Origin: UBA3076 sp964646435
GTDB taxonomy: Bacteria; Desulfobacterota; Dissulfuribacteria; Dissulfuribacterales; UBA3076
NCBI GenBank assembly: GCA_964646435.1
Contig: CAZYEJ010000004.1
Coordinates: 1 to 64,000, forward strand
Direction: 5' to 3'
Length of the DNA stretch: 64,000 nucleotides
A program made the translations under genes and the position numbers. Below, one piece after another: positions 58,678-64,000 of this stretch; the first letter of the stretch is position 1; each line of letters begins with the position of its first letter. Below the pieces are notes generated by a model. The model was given only the letters and a program-made list of their open reading frames with translations, was not told the DNA's origin and ran no database searches.

Positions 58678-60668
58678 CTATCCACCGCCCCCAGTTCTTT
58701 TCTTGTTATTTCCAGCTTGTCCTGACCCTGCTCCCATTTCAGGAGCAACGCATTCTGCTCTTCCCTGAGTGCTTTGTATTCGCTAAAGAGCAGGACGCCT
58801 CTATTTTTATCACTAAAAATATCCGGATCTGCAAGCAATTTCTCCAGTTCTTTCTGTCTTACTTCAAGTTCAGTGATTCGTCCTTCCACACGCTCCACTT
58901 CAGTCAGGAGCGGTTTTAGGGTATTGTATATCAGTTGCTGTTTTTCCGCCTTTTTCCTTTTTTCTTTTTTCCGATCTTGTCCCTTTTTGACTGACGCCTT
59001 GTTTTTCCCTGTTTCCTCATGTGTGTATTCCCGGCTGGAAGAATTCGCCGGCTCATCTTCCCTCATGGCAATATGGCAAAAATATTCTGTCAGATTTCCT
59101 GGGTACTCTACTATCTCGCCTCCCCTGATATCCCAGATCTTTGTTGCCAGCCTTTTGATAAATGACTGGTTGTGCGATACAAACAACAGGGTGCCATTGT
59201 ATTTGGAGAGTGCATTGATCAATGCCTCTGAAGATGAAATATCCAGATGATTGGTCGGCTCATCCATCACCATAAAATTTCCAGGCTTGACAAGAAGCTT
59301 TGCAAGCGAGACACGGGCTTTTTCACCCCCGGAAAGGACACCTATAGCCTTGTCCACGTCCTGCCCTGAGAAAAGGAAGGCCCCACAGACCCCCCTTACA
59401 AAACCGATGCTTTCATCCGGGACGACCTTATACACTTCCTGGATCACTGTCTTTTGAAGGTCAAGCATGTCTGAGTGATGCTGTGCAAAATAGCCCATAC
59501 TGACCGCATGCCCCAGCGATATCTTCCCCTCATCCGGTTCTATTTCACCAGCTATCATCCTGAGCAATGTTGTCTTGCCGCATCCATTTGCCCCTATAAT
59601 GGCTATCCTTTCTCCCCGTGACACGGTCAAATTAATGTCTTTATACAAAAAATTTTCATCAAACCCCCTTGCCATATCCTTGATTGATACGACAACTCCT
59701 CCACTCCGAGGAACCTCGGGGAAAGAAAAATGGGTCGTCTTCTCCCTGCGGTAGCCCTTTACCAGTTCCATTTTTTTGAGCAATTTAATCTTGCTCTGTG
59801 CCTGTCTCGCCTTACTGGCCTTAGCGCGAAATCTTTCAATAAATTTCTCCGCCTGTTTGACTTTTTGCTCCTGCTTTTTGGAATTTGCCTCCAGGGTCTT
59901 ACGTTCCTCCTCACTGGCCTTTACGAAAAAATCGTAATCGCCGCTGTAATATCTCATCCCTTCAGGTCCGAGGCTGACAATGCGTTGGATCTGCCGGTTG
60001 AGGAACTCCCTGTCATGGGACACAAGAATCATGGCGCCGTCAAAGTTCTGCAAAAACTGCTCAAGCCAATGCACGGAAGGAATATCAAGATGATTGGTCG
60101 GCTCATCCAGAAGAAGCAGATCAGGCCTCTGGTAAAGAAGGCTGGCAAGGGCTGCTCTCATTTTCCATCCACCGCTCAGAGAAGAAACAGGTCTGTCAAA
60201 ATCAGACTTAACAAATCCAAGCCCCGACAGAATCCTTTCCGCCGCATGACGTGGATACTCCAGGTCAAGCAGGTTGATCTCCTGAAAAATTTCCGCCAGC
60301 TTTTTTGCAGTTCTTGTCTGGTCCTGTTTGGAAGACACATCCTTAAGGGATGCTTCCGCCCTTCTAAGCTCATTTTCCAATTGTACCCGGCCGGGAACGG
60401 ATTCAATAACAGACTGCAAGAGAAGCCCTGACAAGGTTTCTTGGACATCCTGGGGCAGATATCCAACCCGCCTCCCTTTTGCCACCCTGACCTCTCCGCT
60501 GTCAAGGGCAACCTCCCCAATGATGAGACGGAGCAAAGTGGTTTTCCCTGATCCGTTCGGGCCCACCAAGCCTATGCGGTCTCTCGGTTCCACTTGAAAT
60601 CCGATCTCATTAAAAATCTGCTTCCCGGTAAATGAAAGCGAGGCCTTTACGACTGTTAGAAGACTCAT
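58662..60668 (-). CDS. ABC-F family ATPase
   Basis: This 668-residue soluble protein has two ABC domains: Walker A GLVGPNGSGKTTLLRLIIG and signature LSGGWKMRAALASLL, then IIGANGCGKTTLLRMI and LSGGEKARVSLAKLL. Both Walker B segments (LLLDEPTNHLDIPSVHWLE, VMDEPTNHLDISSSEAL) are intact. The linker and the C-terminal coiled coil (GRITELEVRQKELEKLLADP) are Uup/YheS-like. ABC-F proteins act on ribosomes as translation factors or protect them from drugs. Which one cannot be told. Confidence 0.92.
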   Translation of the reverse strand: MSLLTVVKASLSFTGKQIFNEIGFQVEPRDRIGLVGPNGSGKTTLLRLIIGEVALDSGEVRVAKGRRVGYLPQDVQETLSGLLLQSVIESVPGRVQLENELRRAEASLKDVSSKQDQTRTAKKLAEIFQEINLLDLEYPRHAAERILSGLGFVKSDFDRPVSSLSGGWKMRAALASLLYQRPDLLLLDEPTNHLDIPSVHWLEQFLQNFDGAMILVSHDREFLNRQIQRIVSLGPEGMRYYSGDYDFFVKASEEERKTLEANSKKQEQKVKQAEKFIERFRAKASKARQAQSKIKLLKKMELVKGYRREKTTHFSFPEVPRSGGVVVSIKDMARGFDENFLYKDINLTVSRGERIAIIGANGCGKTTLLRMIAGEIEPDEGKISLGHAVSMGYFAQHHSDMLDLQKTVIQEVYKVVPDESIGFVRGVCGAFLFSGQDVDKAIGVLSGGEKARVSLAKLLVKPGNFMVMDEPTNHLDISSSEALINALSKYNGTLLFVSHNQSFIKRLATKIWDIRGGEIVEYPGNLTEYFCHIAMREDEPANSSSREYTHEETGKNKASVKKGQDRKKEKRKKAEKQQLIYNTLKPLLTEVERVEGRITELEVRQKELEKLLADPDIFSDKNRGVLLFSEYKALREEQNALLLKWEQGQDKLEITRKELGAVDSYRCQ

Positions 60669-60700
60669 TTGAAAAAAAATCCCTTATCAAAGACACCTAT

Positions 60701-60765
60701 TTAGTGTCTGAACGAAAGAACCGTTCAGACACAATTTGGAATGCTAAATTTTGAATTTTGGATTT
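60701..60765. repeat. Solo end of the TTAGTG family, copy D
   Basis: TTAGTGTCTGAACGAAAGAA followed by CCGTTCAGACACAATTT forms a perfect 10-bp hairpin, the same as the right end of copy A. It then decays into AT-rich sequence. It lies 33 bp from the ABC-F start. Confidence 0.65.
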
Positions 60766-60769
60766 AAAT

Positions 60770-60963
60770 CAGTTTACACTTTTTTCGAAAAAGCGTTTAT
60801 TATTAAATTGAATGCCGATGTCGAAACTGGAAAATTGAAATTTGAAAAAATACTTAAAGATGTAGGCGCGTTACCCAATTTCAAATTTCTAATTTCAAAT
60901 TTCGCTGCCAAAATACAAGATCAACAAAGTGTAAACTACTTTTGACTTGTCGTGAAGGATACC
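60770..60963. mobile_element. 210-bp family element with inverted inner core
   Basis: CAGTTTACACTTTTTTCGAA on the left and ACTTTTGACTTGTCGTGAAG ending GATACC on the right mark it as a reverse-oriented relative of 16461-16670. The outermost left end is lost. The inner arms are present, but the core AAAGATGTAGGCGCGTTACC has the opposite orientation with respect to the outer ends. It lies upstream of sat. Confidence 0.75.
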
Positions 60964-61003
60964 CCAAAACGGCAATTTTCATGAATCCGTATTCATTCTG
61001 TTC

Positions 61004-61032
61004 TTGACAAAAATGAAAAGTTGTAATAAAAA
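61004..61032 (+). promoter_or_regulatory. Candidate sat promoter
   Basis: TTGACA at 61004-61009 and TAAAAA at 61027-61032 are 17 bp apart, a sigma-70-like arrangement. The leader to sat is about 180 bp. The stretch 61033-61214 contains no gene. Confidence 0.35.
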
Positions 61033-61214
61033 AGTTTATGCAAAAATGTCTTTGCTTTGGAGGAATTACCTGACACTACAGCATCATTTGATTAGATTTT
61101 TTTTGACTCCAATTGTTGAGAGAATTAGGGGGTGGTAGGCTGTATAGTTAATCCTCCGAAATTAGTGAAGATATATTGATTTTTTACAAATAACATAAAA
61201 GGAGACAAAAACAA

Positions 61215-62507
61215 ATGGCATTAGTACCACCACATGGAGGAAAAGGTTTAGTTTGCTGCCTACTTACCGGTTCGGACTTAGATGCAGAGAAGCAAAAGGC
61301 CGCTGGGCTTAAGAAAATCCAAATTTCGGCCCAAGCAAAAGGCGACCTGATTATGATGGGTATCGGCGGTTTCAGCCCCTTGGATGGTTTCATGACCAAG
61401 GCTGATTGGAAGGGAGTTTGTGAAAAAATGCTTCTTTCCGACGGCACATTTTGGCCGGTCCCGGTAATGCTCACTGCTTCAAAGGCCGATGCCGACGGGA
61501 TCAATGTCGGCGACGAAATTGCTTTGGAGAGGGAAGGGGAGGTTTACGCCACTCAGAAAGTCACTGAAAAATTTGAGATGACCGAGGAAGACAAAAAATG
61601 GGAATCAGAGCTGGTCTATAAGGGCGCTGGCGAGGACAGCCAGGGTGACTTTATGAAGACCGCCCTTGAGGATCATCCGGGCGTGCAGATGGTTATGGCA
61701 CGCAAGGAAATATGCCTGGCCGGTCCTGTCAAGGTCCTTTCAGAGGGTGAATATCCGGCCGAATACAAAGACATTTATCTCCGGCCGGCCGAGACCCGCG
61801 AAATTTTTGAGAAAAAAGGCTGGAGCACAATTGCCGCTCTGCAGCTCAGAAACCCCATGCATCGTTCGCATGAGTATCTGTGCAAAATCGCGGTTGAGGT
61901 ATGTGACGGTGTTATCATCCATTCCCTGATCGGAAACCTGAAACCAGGTGACATCCCGGCCAATGTACGCGTAAAATGTATTGACACCTTGGTCAATGGG
62001 TATTTTGTCAAGGATAACGTGGTACAGGGCGGGTATCCTTTGGATATGCGTTATGCCGGTCCTCGTGAGGCCCTTCTCCACGCCACATTCCGCCAGAATT
62101 ACGGCGTGAGCAGAATGATCATCGGCCGCGACCACGCCGGTGTGGGTGACTTCTACGGTATGTTCGAGGCCCAGGAAATTTTTGACAGGATACCGTATGC
62201 GACCTATGAAGAAGCGTGCGCGGTGCCTGGCAAGGCCCTGCTCTGCCAGCCGCTCAAGATCGACTGGACCTTCTACTGCTTTAAGTGCGACGGCATGGCC
62301 AGCATGCGCACCTGCCCGCATGGCAAGGATGATCGCGTTATCTTGAGCGGGACCAAGCTGCGCAAGATGCTCTCCGATGGTTCAGACATTCCGGATCACT
62401 TCGGCCGCGAGGAGGTTCTTACGATCCTCCGTGGGTACTACGAAGGTCTGACCGAAAAGGTCGAGATCAAGATGCAAAAGGCTGCTTCCGGCGAAGCTAT
62501 GAAATAG
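61215..62507 (+). CDS. sat: ATP sulfurylase (dissimilatory type)
   Basis: This 430-residue enzyme joins sulfate and ATP to give adenylyl sulfate, or runs in reverse in sulfur oxidisers. The catalytic region has QLRNPMHRSHE (210-220) with the HxxH histidines, GRDHAGVG (304-311), and C-terminal SGTKLRKMLSDG. Between them, TFYCFKCDG and MRTCPHGKD add cysteines typical of Sat from sulfate reducers. No PAPS kinase domain is fused. AGGAG precedes the ATG by 12-13 bp. A strong terminator follows, so it is a single-gene unit. aprAB and qmo are not in the window. Confidence 0.95.
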   Translation: MALVPPHGGKGLVCCLLTGSDLDAEKQKAAGLKKIQISAQAKGDLIMMGIGGFSPLDGFMTKADWKGVCEKMLLSDGTFWPVPVMLTASKADADGINVGDEIALEREGEVYATQKVTEKFEMTEEDKKWESELVYKGAGEDSQGDFMKTALEDHPGVQMVMARKEICLAGPVKVLSEGEYPAEYKDIYLRPAETREIFEKKGWSTIAALQLRNPMHRSHEYLCKIAVEVCDGVIIHSLIGNLKPGDIPANVRVKCIDTLVNGYFVKDNVVQGGYPLDMRYAGPREALLHATFRQNYGVSRMIIGRDHAGVGDFYGMFEAQEIFDRIPYATYEEACAVPGKALLCQPLKIDWTFYCFKCDGMASMRTCPHGKDDRVILSGTKLRKMLSDGSDIPDHFGREEVLTILRGYYEGLTEKVEIKMQKAASGEAMK

Positions 62508-62537
62508 CTGTTGAGGCTTGCTTTAGCCGAACCTATA

Positions 62538-62578
62538 AAGGGGAGGTGCTGAATCCAGCACCTCCCCTTTTTTTTATT
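62538..62578 (+). terminator. Strong Rho-independent terminator of sat
   Basis: AAGGGGAGGTGCTG and CAGCACCTCCCCTT make a perfect 14-bp stem with a 4-nt loop, followed by eight T. It begins 31 bp after the sat stop. Confidence 0.95.
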
Positions 62579-62609
62579 ATGGAAATATTTTAGCACCTTA
62601 GTTCTAAAG

Positions 62610-62637
62610 TTAAGGATGAGCCTTTTGCAAAAGGCTC
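62610..62637. repeat. GAGCCTTTTGCAAAAGGCTC palindrome, copy 2
   Basis: The 20-bp perfect palindrome GAGCCTTTTGCAAAAGGCTC is preceded by AGTTAAGGAT, as in the block at 58144-58170. It lies 26 bp before the ATG at 62664. Confidence 0.7.
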
Positions 62638-62663
62638 CTTTATAACCTGCCTGGAGTTAGACT

Positions 62664-62924
62664 ATGGAAAACATTATTCCGGTTTTAATATTCATTGCGG
62701 GCATTGTTTCAGGGGCCGGAGTTTTTTGGCTTTTCCATCGTGCCGAAATCACACAGGTTCAGAAGCAATTAAGATTAGAAAGCGAATCTGAGCGTGTTGC
62801 CCTAAATGAAAAACTCCTTGCAAGAGACCAACAAATCCAGGACCTTGGAATTACCCTTGAAAAGGCAAATGATGAGACAAGGGACCTTATCAAGGTCCGG
62901 CAGAAAACGAGAAGAGGTGATTGA
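62664..62924 (+). CDS. Membrane-anchored coiled-coil protein (RmuC N-terminus-like)
   Basis: This 86-residue protein has one transmembrane helix (IIPVLIFIAGIVSGAGVFWL) followed by a charged coiled coil (ERVALNEKLLARDQQIQDLG). It resembles the first part of RmuC but lacks the nuclease-like domain. It could be a shortened gene or a separate small anchor. It ends 4 bp before the pfkB start. The function is unknown. Confidence 0.6.
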   Translation: MENIIPVLIFIAGIVSGAGVFWLFHRAEITQVQKQLRLESESERVALNEKLLARDQQIQDLGITLEKANDETRDLIKVRQKTRRGD

Positions 62925-62928
62925 CAAC

Positions 62929-63948
62929 ATGATCGACTTTTTGGGATCAGGGGCACTCAATCTCGATCTTGTCTATGAGGTGGATAACCTTGAGGATGTG
63001 CGGTCGGCGGGCTTTGATCTCCATCCCGGGCATGAGATATCAGGAGATCACAAAACGGCAGAAGCCCTTATGGATTTTCTCCATAGCCAAGGGACTCTCA
63101 TGGCCAAAAGCGGAGGCGGCTCTTCTGCCAATACCATATGTACTCTCAGCCGTCTCGGATATAAGGTCGGCTTCATCGGTACAGCAGGTGAAGACCAGGC
63201 TGGTAATTTCATACTAAGCTCTATGAAGGGTGTGGATTATTCCCTTGTGAAGCAGGTCGGCAGGAGTGCAATCTGTATCATTGTAATAGAGAAGATGGAA
63301 CGGGACAGGGCCATGTTTGTTGCGTCCCATGACCGTGAGATGGAATTTCCGGATTCTGCAATTCTGAAAAGCGTGTTAAGTACAAGAGTGCTCCATTTTA
63401 GTTCTCTGGTTCAATCTCGCGGCATCTCTACCCAGAAAGAGCTGGCCAATGCCCTTAAGCCGGAACAGATCCTTTCCTTTGATCCAGGTGAGCTTTATGC
63501 ATCAAGGGGCATTGAGGCCCTGTCAGGTATTTTCAAAAGGACGGATATACTTTTTATAACAGAAGAGGAAGTAAAAATAATGACAGGCATGTCAGGCAAG
63601 GCTGGACTTGAGGCCGTTTATCCCCTGCTGAGTGAGAACCGGACAGGTCATAATAATGCCTCTGTGGGCTTGAACCTATTCAAAGACACAGGGGGAACTG
63701 CCATAGTATGCAAACAGGGTCCAGGGGGCGCAACCATCTATAGTCCTGAGGTATCTGTGACAATTCCGGCTGAAAAAGTTTTAAAAATAGTTGACAACAC
63801 CGGTGCGGGAGATGCATTTAATGCAGGTTTTTTGCACGTCATGCTTCAAGGGGCACCGGCCCATGAATGTCTCAGGTCTGGTGTACGGCTTGCTGCCCTT
63901 TCTATGTCGGCCTTTGGCAGAGGCTGGCTGGACAGACTATCGATCTGA
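62929..63948 (+). CDS. PfkB-family carbohydrate/nucleoside kinase
   Basis: This 339-residue protein starts at the ATG at 62929, which gives MIDFLGSGALNLDLVYEVDN. A longer frame runs back into the upstream gene and is not used. GGGSSANTICTLSRLGYKVG and the anion-hole DNTGAGDAFNAGFLHVMLQG with the catalytic aspartate are the PfkB marks. It phosphorylates a sugar or nucleoside. The substrate is open. It is followed by a further gene with AAGGAGG. Confidence 0.9.
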   Translation: MIDFLGSGALNLDLVYEVDNLEDVRSAGFDLHPGHEISGDHKTAEALMDFLHSQGTLMAKSGGGSSANTICTLSRLGYKVGFIGTAGEDQAGNFILSSMKGVDYSLVKQVGRSAICIIVIEKMERDRAMFVASHDREMEFPDSAILKSVLSTRVLHFSSLVQSRGISTQKELANALKPEQILSFDPGELYASRGIEALSGIFKRTDILFITEEEVKIMTGMSGKAGLEAVYPLLSENRTGHNNASVGLNLFKDTGGTAIVCKQGPGGATIYSPEVSVTIPAEKVLKIVDNTGAGDAFNAGFLHVMLQGAPAHECLRSGVRLAALSMSAFGRGWLDRLSI

Positions 63949-63962
63949 AAAAAGGAGGAAAT

Positions 63963-64000
63963 ATGTGGACTTTCGGGTGGTGGACAACGGGTAGGGACCA
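63963..64000 (+). CDS. Partial CDS cut by the window end
   Basis: An ATG 6 bp after AAGGAGG starts MWTFGWWTTGRD, and the frame is open to the last base. The short gap to pfkB (14 bp) and the ribosome site argue for a real gene. Too little is present to name it. Confidence 0.6.
   Translation, partial: MWTFGWWTTGRD

Noticed and set aside
61215..62507. Sat fused to adenylylsulfate kinase
   Set aside because: The protein ends at 430 residues soon after SGTKLRKMLSDG and has no P-loop.
62806..63948. Long PfkB start at 62806
   Set aside because: It overlaps the RmuC-like frame, and the added 41 residues are not family-like. The ATG at 62929 starts the conserved strand.

Overview
The window looks like a chromosomal scaffold of an uncultured sulfate- or sulfur-metabolising Desulfobacterota (Deltaproteobacteria in the older sense). 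The clues are a single-chain ATP sulfurylase (sat) with its own terminator, an NfnAB-type bifurcating transhydrogenase, rpoZ/dksA/ihfA of proteobacterial type, a FadL-family outer-membrane porin and an LpxL-like lipid A acyltransferase (Gram-negative envelope), NtrC-type regulation, GH57 plus galT, and orphan nickel factors (larC, cooC). No 16S rRNA is present, so nothing finer than phylum is claimed. A run of ten N at 54761-54770 shows that this is a scaffold rather than closed sequence. Layout: 1-1.6 kb holds a REP-associated transposase broken by a frameshift. 1.6-13.8 kb is a minus-strand series: thpR, cinA, pgpA, larC, a TVP38 membrane protein, nadB, thyX, an M18 aminopeptidase, a WecA/FlaA1 fusion and a sugar epimerase. 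13.8-16.5 kb is a large TPR protein. 16.8-24 kb is plus-strand: rpoZ, dnaJ, moaC, dksA, GH57, galT, a receiver protein and a diguanylate cyclase. 24-34.5 kb is minus-strand: gatB-mtnA-GAF-mreB, a small HTH protein, a surE remnant, nfnAB, and an unusual overlapping PP-loop ATPase/enolase-superfamily pair. 34.5-44 kb mixes a ComEA-like protein, cooC, a hybrid histidine kinase, an acyltransferase, FadL, a sigma-54 activator and a CsgG/TolB-like secreted protein. 44-57.9 kb is housekeeping on the minus strand: argH, an FN3 lipoprotein, lysA and dapF; then pheA; then tRNA-Val, thrS, infC, rpmI, rplT, pheS, pheT, ihfA and merR. 58-64 kb: a BCAM0308-type zinc protein, an ABC-F ATPase, sat, an RmuC-like anchor and a PfkB kinase. 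The most striking non-coding content is a dense set of short palindromic mobile elements (MITE-like), several with visible insertion footprints. A 148-bp family has two copies, each flanked by 8-bp near-identical direct repeats. A 210-bp family has one copy with a perfect 8-bp duplication. A 156-bp element between the TVP38 gene and larC is flanked by a perfect 11-bp duplication that preserves both the upstream stop codon and the larC ribosome binding site. A fourth, 364-bp family is present in two long copies plus a core and a solo end. The elements repeatedly sit exactly at gene 3' ends and supply stop codons (cinA, larC, mreB, thyX, the FN3 lipoprotein and others). The inner core of the 210-bp family is inverted between copies. 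An octanucleotide microsatellite family occurs between genes and, in frame, inside the essential pheT gene, where it encodes three 8-residue repeats. These repeats, rather than one gene cluster, are the best candidates for something undescribed in this window.
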